Part shown: piece by piece, positions 27,834 through 37,372 of the stretch | Position numbering within the stretch: the first letter of the stretch is position 1 | Layout of the letters: every line of letters begins with the position of its first letter | From: Thalassospira sp. | Lineage (GTDB): Bacteria; Pseudomonadota; Alphaproteobacteria; Rhodospirillales; Thalassospiraceae | NCBI RefSeq assembly: GCF_030690045.1 | Contig: NZ_JAUYHK010000022.1 | Coordinates: 124,001 to 188,000 of the forward strand | Length of the DNA stretch: 64,000 nucleotides | Reading direction: 5' to 3' | Program-made: the position numbers and the translations under genes | The notes under the pieces: model-generated | Databases searched by the model: none | What the model was told of the DNA's origin: nothing | What the model saw: only the letters and a program-made list of their open reading frames with translations

Positions 27834-29517
27834 CGTCATTTCCCCACAAAGCTTCAAGTTGTGTCCGCAAAAGTTCCAGTTGGTACAATTTTGTTTCAAT
27901 CGCCGCATAACGCTCGACCAGATCGGCGGCGTATGCGTCTGCCTTTTCGGTGATTTCGGTAACATCTTCATTCAGGCGGGTCGTCTGTTCTTCCAGCCGG
28001 TCAATGCGCGTTTGAATGAAACCGTCCGATGTATTGGTATAGGATTCCAGGCTGTTCATCATCTTGAAGGCCAGCCCCGATGAAATGGTCACATCAATGC
28101 TTTGGCTGGTATCGCCGCCATAAAACAGCGTCAGCCCCTCATACGCCGTGCCGCTCGCCCCGATGATCTTGTTGCCGTCAATCGTAAACAGGCTGTCATC
28201 GCCGCCGACATCGGCAGATGTCAGGGTGCCATCGGCATCCACTGTGACATTGACGGTGAAAGTGCCGGTATAAGAACCATCCGAGTCAAAAATCAGAAGA
28301 TCATCCGACCCGGTATCGGATTCCATTGAAAACAACGCCGCCACACTGTCAAAATCCGACACCATGGCTTCTTCCAGAACCGTGCTGTCGATCACGAGAT
28401 AATTGCTGCTATCAAGGGTGATGCCAATCGCCGCCAGACTTTGATAGGTGTTACTGTCTTCTGAAAAACGAAGGGCGCTATAGACATCGCGGGTCAGCGA
28501 CGACAAAAGGCTGTCCCCGAACAAAACCGCATCCTCATCCGCGCCCTCACCCGCCGTATAGGCCTGATGGGTCAGAAAAAAGCTGCGCAGGTCGTTATAG
28601 GCATCGACAAACGCCTCAATCGCCGAATAGGCCGAACTGGCATCCTGCTCGATATCAAGGGTGATCTGCGTGCCTTCTTCTTCGGCATAAAGATAAAGCG
28701 TCACCCCGTCGATAACATCGTCAACGGTGTTGCTTTTGCGCGTAATCTCGACACCATCAATATTCAGAATTGCCGGTTCCGCCTCGACCAGTTCATTGGC
28801 ATAGGCCCCGGCCTCATCAACAAATCCCAAGGCTTGCGCCACTGCCGTATCGGCCCCGTCGCTGTCAAAGGTGATATTTTCACCCGTCGCCGTCGCCGAT
28901 AAAACCAGCATGTATTGATCATCGGAAACCTTGAGGATCGTGGCCTTGACCCCGGTTGCCGAAGACTGGTCATTGATGGCATCCGCAATATCGTCCAGCG
29001 ACATATCCGATGTAACGTCAATATCGGTGGCGGTATAATCATCCCCGGCCACAAGATTGAGCGTCCCCTCAATCCCGGCCGCACTATCCTTGTCAGCAGA
29101 GGTATCACCGCCAATCTTGTGGGCGGTTGCCGTCTGAAGAACTTCGATTGTATAGCTGCCGGTCGCGGTTGTATCCTCGACCATTACCCCGACAATATCG
29201 GCCGCATCGGTATTGGCATCCGATGATGTCAGATAGGCCGATTTCCCGACCCAGACATCATCACGCGAAGAATCAAGTTCTGCTTCGGATGTCAGGGCTT
29301 CGGACGCATCCGAAAGCGTTTCGAGAAGATCAAGCAGGTCGTTATAGGCAGCAATCTGCAATTCAATGTCATCGATTTCCACTTCGATAACATCGGCGGC
29401 TTCCATCTTGATGTTATAGGCGTCCTCGACCAGTTGCGCCGTATCAAGATCGGTCAGGCCAGAAGTATAGGACGACGTGATATAGCTCGTCGATGTAGAT
29501 GAATTAACAGTCGACAT
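27826..29517 (-). CDS. fliD: Flagellar filament cap protein FliD
   Basis: Encodes 563 residues. The N-terminal D0 region (YTSGLTDLDTAQLVEDAYNIKMEAADVIEVEIDDIELQIAAYNDLLDLL) and the C-terminal coiled coil (GFIQTRIDRLEEQTTRLNEDVTEITEKADAYAADLVERYAAIETKLYQLELLRTQLEAL) match FliD/HAP2. The cap sits on the filament tip and guides flagellin folding. It lies between flagellin and fliS in the usual order. A 13-bp hairpin separates it from fliC. The central domains are acidic and rich in Asp, Ser and Thr. Confidence 0.92.
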   Translation of the reverse strand: MSTVNSSTSTSYITSSYTSGLTDLDTAQLVEDAYNIKMEAADVIEVEIDDIELQIAAYNDLLDLLETLSDASEALTSEAELDSSRDDVWVGKSAYLTSSDANTDAADIVGVMVEDTTATGSYTIEVLQTATAHKIGGDTSADKDSAAGIEGTLNLVAGDDYTATDIDVTSDMSLDDIADAINDQSSATGVKATILKVSDDQYMLVLSATATGENITFDSDGADTAVAQALGFVDEAGAYANELVEAEPAILNIDGVEITRKSNTVDDVIDGVTLYLYAEEEGTQITLDIEQDASSAYSAIEAFVDAYNDLRSFFLTHQAYTAGEGADEDAVLFGDSLLSSLTRDVYSALRFSEDSNTYQSLAAIGITLDSSNYLVIDSTVLEEAMVSDFDSVAALFSMESDTGSDDLLIFDSDGSYTGTFTVNVTVDADGTLTSADVGGDDSLFTIDGNKIIGASGTAYEGLTLFYGGDTSQSIDVTISSGLAFKMMNSLESYTNTSDGFIQTRIDRLEEQTTRLNEDVTEITEKADAYAADLVERYAAIETKLYQLELLRTQLEALWGNDDD

Positions 29518-29550
29518 TTCGTCCCTCCCTGCCTTTCCATACAGATCAAT

Positions 29551-29580
29551 CCGGGGCCGCCCGCAACCGGGCGGCCCCGG
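29551..29580 (-). repeat. 13-bp GC-rich hairpin between fliC and fliD
   Basis: CCGGGGCCGCCCG (29551-29563) and CGGGCGGCCCCGG (29568-29580) pair perfectly around a 4-base loop, seven bases after the flagellin stop codon. No T run follows on the minus strand, so it would partly terminate transcription or stabilise the abundant flagellin mRNA rather than stop all transcription. Confidence 0.8.
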
Positions 29581-29586
29581 TCAGGG

Positions 29587-30408
29587 TCAGTTCATCAGAC
29601 GGCTGAGTTTTTCGAGATTCTCGTTGGAAACAGACAGGGCCTGAATGGCCGAATCCATTTTCACGCCCAGTTCGGTCTGTTCGGCGCTCAGCTGGGCAAT
29701 GTCGGCATCCATATAGACGCCCATCGCGGCTTCAAGGTTGGTCTGGGCGGTATCGATAACGCCGTTTGCAAAATCGAAACGCGACATCAGCGCACCGACA
29801 TTTGCACGGGCTTCCGAAACCGTTGTCACCGCGGCTTCGATTGCCGCCAGTGCCGTGGTCGCATCCGCCGAGGTGGCAATGGTCGATGCATCCAGCGCAA
29901 GACCGGCCGCCGTTGCATCCGTCGCAAGGGTCACTGCAATGGAGGAATTGGCCGTGTTGGATGCCGCAACCAGAAAGCTTTCGGCATAGGCACCATCCAG
30001 CAAGGCCGTATCGAAATACGTCGTTGATTCAACGATGGAATCAAGCTGGGTCTGAAGTTCGGTGAATTCCGCCTCAAGATAGGCACGCTCGGTATCCGTC
30101 ACCGAACCCGATGCCGCCTGGGATGCCAGTTCGTACATCCGTTCAAGAACGTCTGCCGTTTCGCCAAGACCGCCATCGGCGGTTTCAAGAATGGCGGTCG
30201 CAACATCGGCATTGTTACCGGCCTGTTCCCATGCCGCCGCATCCACAGACATCGAGGTATAAACGGCAAGACCGGCCGCATCATCCGATGCCGAGTTGAT
30301 TGATTTCCCGCTCGACATTGCTGTCAGAACAGACGTCATTTCATCCGTCGTCTTGTTAAGGTTCGATACCGCAAGTGACGCCGAAATATTGGTGTTGATA
30401 CTGGGCAT
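29587..30408 (-). CDS. fliC: Flagellin (short, atypical N-terminal motif)
   Basis: Encodes 273 residues, near the minimum for a flagellin: D0/D1 ends and almost no variable domain. The start is INTNISASLAVSNLNKT and the C-terminus is SVSNENLEKLSRLMN. The conserved motif usually read as SSGLRINSAKDDAAGLAI is here SSGKSINSASDDAAGLAV, so the Arg and the second Lys are missing. The protein has only four Lys and five Arg. GGAGG lies 8 bases before the start. It heads the fliC-fliD-fliS-ECF unit. More than one flagellin may exist elsewhere in the genome. Confidence 0.93.
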   Translation of the reverse strand: MPSINTNISASLAVSNLNKTTDEMTSVLTAMSSGKSINSASDDAAGLAVYTSMSVDAAAWEQAGNNADVATAILETADGGLGETADVLERMYELASQAASGSVTDTERAYLEAEFTELQTQLDSIVESTTYFDTALLDGAYAESFLVAASNTANSSIAVTLATDATAAGLALDASTIATSADATTALAAIEAAVTTVSEARANVGALMSRFDFANGVIDTAQTNLEAAMGVYMDADIAQLSAEQTELGVKMDSAIQALSVSNENLEKLSRLMN

Positions 30409-30480
30409 AACCCTGCCTCCTATATGGACTTTGTGACTGACATACCTGCCAGCCGACCGCTAAATCGGCCGGTACAAATA

Positions 30481-30510
30481 TCCACGGGCGAAGCCGCAAA
30501 AACTGGCGCA
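30481..30510 (-). promoter_or_regulatory. FliA-like promoter of flagellin
   Basis: On the minus strand TGCGCCAGTTTTTGC (30496-30510) is followed at a fixed distance by CCCGTGGA (30481-30488). The same pair with the same spacing occurs upstream of flgD, 14 of 15 bases being identical in the first element. A tract of eight A precedes the first element in the direction of transcription. The match to sigma-28 -10 elements is partial. Confidence 0.5.
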
Positions 30511-30561
30511 TTTTTTTTCGCAATAAGGAACATCGCCGTCATGCCCCCGGAACCGGGGCGC

Positions 30562-31911
30562 TCAATCCCCGGCCCTATGCTCGGTAAAAGGCAGGGTAAT
30601 GGTCACTTCCAGACCGCCTTGCGCACGGTTTTGCATCGTGATGTTGCCGCCATGCGCCGCAATCGCCCGCCGGGCAATCGCCAGCCCCAGCCCAAAACCG
30701 GCCCCTGCCCCCTCGCCGTCACCGCGCACAAAGGGATCAAAGATATTTTCCATGCGGTCTGGCGCAATGCCCGGCCCCTGATCGGCAATCGTCACCGCAA
30801 GGGAATGGCGATCAAAATCCGCCGCAAGGCTGATGGCAACTTCCTGTCCGTCTTTGGAATGGCGCAACGCATTGCGGATGATATTTTCAAAGGCCCGCCG
30901 CAACAATTCGGCATTTCCCGATACCATCGGCGCATTGCCGTTATGGGACCGCAACGCCACCAGATTGCAGGTGGTCACAATGATGCCCGATGCTTCGGCC
31001 TCGAACCGGGCATCGCTGACGACCCGCCCCAAAAGGCTGTCGATATCCATAAAATTCTGATGATGGGCGACCCCGCTTTCGACCCGCGACAGGGTCAGAA
31101 GTTCACCAACCAGTTCATCCAGACGCGCCGTTTCCTTTTCGATCCGGTCCAGCGTCGCCGGGATTTTTTCCGGTTTCTGCCGTGCCAGCCCGACGGCCAG
31201 TTGCATCCGCGCCAAAGGCGACCGCAATTCATGCGACACATCATTCAGCAACCGGTCGCGGACCGCGATCAATTGCTGCAACCGCCCGGCCATCACATCG
31301 AAATCCCGCGCCAGATCGGCAATTTCATCACGCCTGCGCCCCATCACCGGGCCCAGACGGCATGCCATGTCCCCCGCCGCCAATTGCTGAAACCCGGCCC
31401 GCAATTGCAAAATCGGCCGGGTCAGATACCACGCCAAAAGGGCGCTAAACACCAACCCGCCCACCACACCGGCAATCAGCATCGGTTGCGGGATATTGAA
31501 CTTGTGGCGATCAGGAATCCCCGCAACAATATCGCGCACATCAAACCGGATGCGGATCACATCCCCTGACGGGGTTATGACATCGCGCACAATTTCGCCC
31601 TGTGCCTTCAACGCATCGATGGTCGGTCGCTCCGACAGGGTCCTGACCAGATCGACCGGCTCGACCGAAATCCGTTTGCGTTCGGCATCGGGCCATGTGG
31701 CAATCAGTTGTTGCAGGCCGATGGCACCGCGCGTTTCTGCCGTCATTGCCGCCGTCCGGGTATAACCGGGCGCAACATCGAGCAGATACCCGATGGCATA
31801 AGGTACTGGCGGCTGACCATAAAACTGGAACAACAACCACACCCCCTGGGCAATGGCGATAAAGGTCAGGCCAAAGCCGATCAGGATTTTCCAGAAAAGA
31901 CGTCCTCTCAT
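30562..31911 (-). CDS. Sensor histidine kinase of the two-component system next to macAB
   Basis: Encodes 449 residues. Two membrane helices (about 7-30 and 150-170) bracket a periplasmic sensor of about 120 residues. A HAMP domain follows, then the H-box NDVSHELRSPLARM (His about residue 226) and the ATPase lobe with NALRHS, DQGPGIAP and GFGLGLAIARR. It is a CpxA/EnvZ-like inner-membrane kinase. It overlaps the response-regulator gene by four bases (ATGA), so the two are co-translated. Divergent position to macA-macB suggests it senses envelope stress or a peptide handled by that pump. Confidence 0.92.
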   Translation of the reverse strand: MRGRLFWKILIGFGLTFIAIAQGVWLLFQFYGQPPVPYAIGYLLDVAPGYTRTAAMTAETRGAIGLQQLIATWPDAERKRISVEPVDLVRTLSERPTIDALKAQGEIVRDVITPSGDVIRIRFDVRDIVAGIPDRHKFNIPQPMLIAGVVGGLVFSALLAWYLTRPILQLRAGFQQLAAGDMACRLGPVMGRRRDEIADLARDFDVMAGRLQQLIAVRDRLLNDVSHELRSPLARMQLAVGLARQKPEKIPATLDRIEKETARLDELVGELLTLSRVESGVAHHQNFMDIDSLLGRVVSDARFEAEASGIIVTTCNLVALRSHNGNAPMVSGNAELLRRAFENIIRNALRHSKDGQEVAISLAADFDRHSLAVTIADQGPGIAPDRMENIFDPFVRGDGEGAGAGFGLGLAIARRAIAAHGGNITMQNRAQGGLEVTITLPFTEHRAGD

Positions 31912-32600
31912 ATGTCCTGCCTCAAACGATAGCCAAACCCGCGCACCGTTTCGATCAGACCGGCATCGCCGCTGACCTGATGCAGTTTCTGGCGTAAATT
32001 GCTCATATGGACATCGATGGAGCGGTCATAGACCTCACGCGGGCGACCAAGAACCTTCATCGACAATTCGTTTTTCGACAAAACCCGCGTCTGCGCCCGG
32101 ATCAGGATTTCCAGAAGATTGAATTCGGAAACGGTCATATCCATTTCCGTATCGCCGAAATAAACGCTGCGGCGTGCCGGATTAAGGCGCAATGGCCCCT
32201 GTATCAGATCATCCTCGTTGCCGATGCCCGCTGCGGGTTTTTCAACCCGGCGCAACACCGCACGCAACCGGGCAACCAGTTCACGCGGATAATAGGGTTT
32301 GGGAATATAATCATCCGCGCCCAGTTCCAACCCGACCACCCGGTCCACATCATCGCCCTTGGCCGTCAGCATGATCACCGGGATCATGCTTTGCCCGCGC
32401 ACCTGACGCAAAACCTCGATCCCGCCAATGCCGGGCATCATGATATCCAGCAACACCGCCGCATAATCGCCCGACAGGGCATGGCGGATGCCGTCCTGAC
32501 CATTATAAACGACACTGACCGCAAATCCCTCGCCGTCAAGATATTCGGCCAGCATCGCGCCCAGTTCGGCATCATCATCAATCAACAGGATCCGTGTCAC
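31908..32600 (-). CDS. OmpR-family response regulator
   Basis: Encodes 230 residues. The receiver domain has the acidic pair in ILLIDDDAELG, the phosphorylated Asp in AAVLLDIMMPG (about 50) and the Lys in VIMLTAKGDD. The C-terminal winged helix is typical (TVSEFNLLEILIRAQTRVLSKNELSMKVLGRPREVYDRSIDVHMSNLRQKL). GTG at 32600 is chosen because GGAG lies 8 bases upstream and the protein then starts directly at the receiver strand. Direct repeats at 32670-32697 are the likely binding site, controlling both its own operon and macAB. Confidence 0.93.
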   Translation of the reverse strand: MTRILLIDDDAELGAMLAEYLDGEGFAVSVVYNGQDGIRHALSGDYAAVLLDIMMPGIGGIEVLRQVRGQSMIPVIMLTAKGDDVDRVVGLELGADDYIPKPYYPRELVARLRAVLRRVEKPAAGIGNEDDLIQGPLRLNPARRSVYFGDTEMDMTVSEFNLLEILIRAQTRVLSKNELSMKVLGRPREVYDRSIDVHMSNLRQKLHQVSGDAGLIETVRGFGYRLRQDI

Positions 32601-32669
32601 GTTCCATTCTCCGTTTGCCGGGCTATCATAACGCGGAAAATCGCGGCGAAAAGCCACCCTGCCGCAGTT

Positions 32670-32697
32670 TTACACATTCCTTACACAACCTTTTCAC
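32670..32697. promoter_or_regulatory. Direct repeats, probable response-regulator binding site
   Basis: TTACAC occurs at 32670-32675 and 32681-32686, and TTTCAC at 32692-32697. The period is exactly 11 bp, as expected for OmpR-family tandem binding. The site lies in the 189-bp divergent region between the regulator and macA. Confidence 0.68.
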
Positions 32698-32789
32698 CGG
32701 CCTGACCCCGCTTTTACATTGCGACTGTTATCTAGGGTTCATCACCGGCGCGTAATCGCCGATCTGTTGACCTGGGATATGAAAGTCCG

Positions 32790-33980
32790 ATGGAAAAAAC
32801 GCACAAGACGATCCGCAACCTGTTGCTTCTTGCCCTTGCCCTGATCGTGGCGGGCTGGATGGCGCAGGCATGGCTGTTCCCGACCGAGGCCAAAACCGGC
32901 TATATCACCGCAAAACCCCGTGTCGGCGACCTTGCCGACACGGTCCTTGCCAGCGGCACGATTACCGCATCACAACTGGTCAGTGTCGGCGCACAGGTAT
33001 CGGGGCAGATCAAGGCCCTGCATGTGAAACCGGGCGACACAATCCTTCAGGGCGATCTGATTGCCGAAATCGATCCGGCAACCCAGCAAAATGCCCTGCG
33101 CGATGCCGAGGCCGCCCTCACCAATATCAGGGCGCAACTGGCCGCCAAACAGGCCGAGGCCCGGCAGGCCGAACAGGTCTATGCGCGGCAAAAGAAAATG
33201 CGCGCCCTGGATGCCTCGCCCCAGGAAGATTTTGAAACGGCGCAAGCCAATCTGGCCATCACCAAAGCCGAAATCGAGGCCCTGAACGCCCAGATTGATC
33301 AGGCCGAAATCGCCGTCGATACCGCCCGGATCGACCTTGAATATACCCAGATCAAAGCCCCGATGGACGGCACCGTGGTCTCAATCCCGGTCAAGGAAGG
33401 CCAGACCGTCAATGCCAGTCAGGAAGCCCCGACCATCATCAAGCTGGCACAACTTGATATCATGACCGTCGAAGCCGAAATTTCCGAGGCCGATGTCATC
33501 CGCGTTCATGAAGGACAACCGGTTTCCTTTACCATCCTTGGCGATTCCGACACCCGCTACAACGCCATCCTGCGCGCCATCGAACCGGCCCCCAAAGGCA
33601 TCGATGATGACGATGACAACACCGATGACGACGCCGTTTATTATAATGGCCTGTTTGACATCGCCAATCCGGACCGCCGCCTGCGCATCTGGATGACCGC
33701 CGAAGTCACCATCAAACTGAACGAAGCCACCAATGCCCTGATCGTCCCGTCCAGCACCCTGAACGGGACGGATGCCGACGGGCAATATTATGTGCAGGTG
33801 ATCGGCGCAAACGGCCAACCGGAAAACCGCCCCGTCACGGTGGGGCTGAACACAAATATCGACGCGCAAATCATTGATGGCCTGAATGAAGACGACCTGA
33901 TCGTGGTGGGTGCCACCACCGGCGGCACAGTTGCCCCCGATGACCCGGCCGCCCGCCGCCAGCCCGGAGCAATGTTCTGA
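32790..33980 (+). CDS. macA: Periplasmic adaptor of a MacAB-type efflux pump
   Basis: Encodes 396 residues. One N-terminal membrane anchor ([19 protein letters not shown]) is followed by split lipoyl half-motifs ([17 protein letters not shown] and [21 protein letters not shown]), a long coiled-coil hairpin between them (about residues 95-175), and the beta-barrel and membrane-proximal domains. It links MacB to the outer-membrane factor. An Asp-rich insert ([11 protein letters not shown], about residues 270-281) is unusual. The stop overlaps the macB start by one base. Confidence 0.92.
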   Translation: MEKTHKTIRNLLLLALALIVAGWMAQAWLFPTEAKTGYITAKPRVGDLADTVLASGTITASQLVSVGAQVSGQIKALHVKPGDTILQGDLIAEIDPATQQNALRDAEAALTNIRAQLAAKQAEARQAEQVYARQKKMRALDASPQEDFETAQANLAITKAEIEALNAQIDQAEIAVDTARIDLEYTQIKAPMDGTVVSIPVKEGQTVNASQEAPTIIKLAQLDIMTVEAEISEADVIRVHEGQPVSFTILGDSDTRYNAILRAIEPAPKGIDDDDDNTDDDAVYYNGLFDIANPDRRLRIWMTAEVTIKLNEATNALIVPSSTLNGTDADGQYYVQVIGANGQPENRPVTVGLNTNIDAQIIDGLNEDDLIVVGATTGGTVAPDDPAARRQPGAMF

Positions 33981-35938
33981 TGAGCGCCCCCCTTATCGAT
34001 ATCCGCAATTTGTGGCGTCATTATCCGGCAGGCGATGAACAGATTGCCGTGCTGAAAGGCGTCAATCTGACCATCGAACGCGGTGAAATGGTCGCCATCA
34101 TCGGTGCATCGGGATCGGGCAAATCAACCCTGATGAATATTCTGGGCTGTCTGGACCGCCCGACCGCCGGGGAATACCGTATCAATGGCACCCTGACCGG
34201 CGATCTTGCCGCCGATGACCTTGCCGCCCTGCGTCGGGAATATTTCGGCTTTATCTTTCAGCGCTATCACCTGCTCTCGGACCTGACCGCGCTGGGCAAT
34301 GTCGAGGTTCCGGCGATTTATGCCGGTCACGATACCGAAACCCGCCGCGACCGGGCGATGGATATCCTGACCCGTGTGGGTCTGGGCGACCGCATCCATC
34401 ACCGCCCCGGCCAGCTTTCGGGCGGACAACAGCAACGGGTCAGCATCGCCCGCGCCCTGATGAATGGCGGCGATGTCATTCTGGCCGACGAACCCACCGG
34501 TGCGCTGGACAGTCAAAGCGGCGCCCAGACGTTAAAGCTGTTGCGCGATCTGCATCAGGACGGCCACACCGTTATTCTGGTGACCCATGATCATGATGTT
34601 GCCGCCCATGCGCAGCGCATCATTGAAATTCGCGATGGCGAAATCATCCGCGATGAACGACAACCGGCATCCTCCGAACAAACACCCCCGCGCAAACTTG
34701 CCCACAAGGCCGGGCAACCCGGCTTTCGTCTGCGGGCCGAATTCGACCGTTTTGGCGAAGCCTTGAAAATGGCGCTGGTGGCGATGAATGCCCATCGTCT
34801 GCGCACCTTCCTGACCATGCTGGGCATTATCATCGGGATTGCATCGGTGGTATCGGTCGTCGCCCTTGGACAGGGATCGCAGGACAAGGTCCTGTCCGAT
34901 ATCAGTTCGATTGCCACCAATACGATTGATGTCATGCGCGGCAAGGATTTTGGCGACCGGGACGCCAGCCAGATCCGCACCCTGACCGCCGCCGACGCCG
35001 CCGCCCTTGCCAGCCAGTATTATGTCGATAGCGTCACCCCGTCGGTTTCCAGTACCCTGACCCTGCGGTTTGGCAATATCGAGGTCGATGCCAATGTCTC
35101 GGGCGTGGGCACCGATTACGACCGGGTGCGCGGATATGAAATTGCCGCGGGCATGTGGTTCAATCAACGTGCCGTCGATCTGCGCAGTCAGGATGCCGTC
35201 ATTGATGACAATACCCGCCAGAAACTGTTTGCCGATGGCCGCAATCCGGTTGGTCAGGTGATTTTTCTCGGCACCGTCCCGGTCCGCATCATCGGTGTGA
35301 CCGAACCCAAAAACAGCACCTTTGGCAATAATGACAGCCTCAATATCTGGGTGCCCTATTCCACCGCCCTGACCCGCATTCTGGGCCAGAATTACCTGAA
35401 CAGCATCACCGTGCGCATTGATGACGCCGTTGAAACATCTCTGGCCCAGCAAAAAATCAACGCATTGCTGACCCTTCGCCACGGGCAGAAAGATTTCTTT
35501 ACCGTCAATACCGACACCATTCGCGAAACCATCCAGAAAACCACCAGCACCATGACCCTGCTGATTTCATCGATTGCAGTGATTTCGCTGATTGTCGGCG
35601 GCATCGGGGTGATGAATATCATGCTGGTCTCGGTAACCGAACGCACCGGCGAAATCGGGGTGCGGATGGCCGTGGGGGCCCGTCAGGGCGATATCCTGCG
35701 CCAATTCCTGATCGAGGCCGTTCTGGTCTGCATCATGGGCGGGGCGCTGGGCGTTGGCATGGCCCTTGGTATCGGGGTGCTGTTTGATGCCATCGGCAGT
35801 TCATTTTCAATGGTTTATTCAGCCTCATCGATCATCGGTGCCTTTGCCTGCGCCTCGTTGATCGGGATTCTGTTCGGCTTTTTACCGGCCCGCAACGCCG
35901 CCCGGCTTGATCCGGTCGATGCGCTGTCACGGGGATAG
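33980..35938 (+). CDS. macB: MacB-type ABC transporter (ATPase fused to permease)
   Basis: Encodes 652 residues. The N-terminal ATPase has Walker [13 protein letters not shown], the signature [16 protein letters not shown] and Walker [14 protein letters not shown] linker leads to four membrane helices around a large periplasmic domain (about residues 300-520), and the C-terminal FtsX-like part reads [30 protein letters not shown]. MacB acts as a mechanotransmitter that expels peptides, toxins or macrolides from the periplasm through MacA and an outer-membrane channel. It forms an operon with the adaptor and the outer-membrane factor. Confidence 0.95.
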   Translation: MSAPLIDIRNLWRHYPAGDEQIAVLKGVNLTIERGEMVAIIGASGSGKSTLMNILGCLDRPTAGEYRINGTLTGDLAADDLAALRREYFGFIFQRYHLLSDLTALGNVEVPAIYAGHDTETRRDRAMDILTRVGLGDRIHHRPGQLSGGQQQRVSIARALMNGGDVILADEPTGALDSQSGAQTLKLLRDLHQDGHTVILVTHDHDVAAHAQRIIEIRDGEIIRDERQPASSEQTPPRKLAHKAGQPGFRLRAEFDRFGEALKMALVAMNAHRLRTFLTMLGIIIGIASVVSVVALGQGSQDKVLSDISSIATNTIDVMRGKDFGDRDASQIRTLTAADAAALASQYYVDSVTPSVSSTLTLRFGNIEVDANVSGVGTDYDRVRGYEIAAGMWFNQRAVDLRSQDAVIDDNTRQKLFADGRNPVGQVIFLGTVPVRIIGVTEPKNSTFGNNDSLNIWVPYSTALTRILGQNYLNSITVRIDDAVETSLAQQKINALLTLRHGQKDFFTVNTDTIRETIQKTTSTMTLLISSIAVISLIVGGIGVMNIMLVSVTERTGEIGVRMAVGARQGDILRQFLIEAVLVCIMGGALGVGMALGIGVLFDAIGSSFSMVYSASSIIGAFACASLIGILFGFLPARNAARLDPVDALSRG

Positions 35939-35949
35939 GGGAATTTCTG

Positions 35950-37368
35950 ATGTTCAAAAACATGCTTAAATCCGGCACCATCCTGATGACCATCACGCTA
36001 ACCATCACACTGGCCGCATGCAGCAGCCTGTCCACCGTCGATTATACCCCCCCGGAAACATCCATTCCAACCGGCTGGCACGGCGAAACCGCGCCGGACA
36101 CCGCCGGGGTTGCGATGGTGGCATCGTCGGACTGGTGGTCGAATTTTAACGACCCGGTTTTAAACAGCCTGATTGCCGATGCCCTGTCGCGCAATAACGA
36201 TCTTGCCGCCGCCACCATCAAGGTCCGCCGCGCCCAATTGACCGCCGGTCTGGCCGAGGATGCTTTCTATCCCGATCTTTCAGCCGGCAGCACGGCATCG
36301 CTGGAACGTGAACTCGACGGTGCGCGCAGTTCCAGCCGCAATTTCGGGGCCAATGCCACCGTCAGTTACGAACTCGACCTGTGGGGCAAGCTGGGCCATG
36401 ATTATGACGCGGCAAAATGGGAAGCATTGGCGACCCTTGAAGACCGCGAAAGCACCGCCCTGTCCCTGACGGCCACCACGGCAACGCTGTATTGGCAGAT
36501 CATTTACGACCGCCAGCGCCTTGATATTGCAAATGCCAGCATCGCCTATGCCCGTCAGACTTTGGCGCTGGTCGATGTGCAATATGAATCGGGGTCGTCT
36601 TCTGCGCTTGAGGTGTTTGAAGCCCGTCAGAATCTGGACAGCCAGCTTGCCGATTATACCCTGATCGAACAAAGCCTGCGCGAAAATACCAATGCCCTGT
36701 CGATCCTGTTTGATCAGCCACCACAGGAAATGGCCGTGGCCCGTGCCACCCTGCCCGAAAATGCCCTGCCCGAAATCGCCGCCGGGTTGCCCGCCCAATT
36801 GCTGGGACGCCGCCCCGACATCCGGGCGGCCGAATTGCGGTTGCGCGAAAATGTTGCAGAACTCAATGCGGTGAAAACCGGCCTGTTGCCGACCATAAGC
36901 CTGACCGGCGAACTGGGCAGCAGCAGCGATCAGTTGCGATCCCTGTTGCAAAACCCGCTGGGAACGCTGGGCGCCAGCCTGGCCCTGCCGTTCCTGAACT
37001 GGAACGAGGGGCAGCTTGACATCAAAATATCCGAATCCGATTACCAGCAAGCCATCGTCGAATATCGCCAGACCCTGTATCAGGCCTTGGCCGATGTTGA
37101 AAATGCCCTGTCGGCCCGAACCCAATATGACCGGCAGTCCGTCAATCTCGAAGCCGCCCTTGACGCCGCACAAAATGCCGAACGGATTTATGAAACCCGG
37201 TTCCGGGCCGGTGCGGTGTCGATGCAATCCTGGCTGGACGCACAGGAAACCCGGCGTACCGCCGAAGAATCCCTGCTTGCCAATAAACGGGACCGGATTA
37301 TCAACCTGATCACGCTCTATCAGGCGCTGGGCGGCAATGCCGATGCCCGTCCAACGGCGGAGGGATAA
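35950..37368 (+). CDS. Outer-membrane efflux lipoprotein (NodT/TolC family)
   Basis: Encodes 472 residues. A signal peptide ends in the lipobox LAAC (Cys about residue 25). Two outer-membrane-factor repeats follow, with SDWWSNFNDPVLNSLIADALSRNNDLAAATIKVRRA at the start of the first and ELNAVKTGLLPTISLTGELG in the second. QLLGRRPDIRAAELRLRENVAEL is the family hallmark. It completes the tripartite pump 11 bases after macB. The export channel for this locus is therefore dedicated, not a shared TolC. Confidence 0.93.
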   Translation: MFKNMLKSGTILMTITLTITLAACSSLSTVDYTPPETSIPTGWHGETAPDTAGVAMVASSDWWSNFNDPVLNSLIADALSRNNDLAAATIKVRRAQLTAGLAEDAFYPDLSAGSTASLERELDGARSSSRNFGANATVSYELDLWGKLGHDYDAAKWEALATLEDRESTALSLTATTATLYWQIIYDRQRLDIANASIAYARQTLALVDVQYESGSSSALEVFEARQNLDSQLADYTLIEQSLRENTNALSILFDQPPQEMAVARATLPENALPEIAAGLPAQLLGRRPDIRAAELRLRENVAELNAVKTGLLPTISLTGELGSSSDQLRSLLQNPLGTLGASLALPFLNWNEGQLDIKISESDYQQAIVEYRQTLYQALADVENALSARTQYDRQSVNLEAALDAAQNAERIYETRFRAGAVSMQSWLDAQETRRTAEESLLANKRDRIINLITLYQALGGNADARPTAEG

Positions 37369-37372
37369 AACC

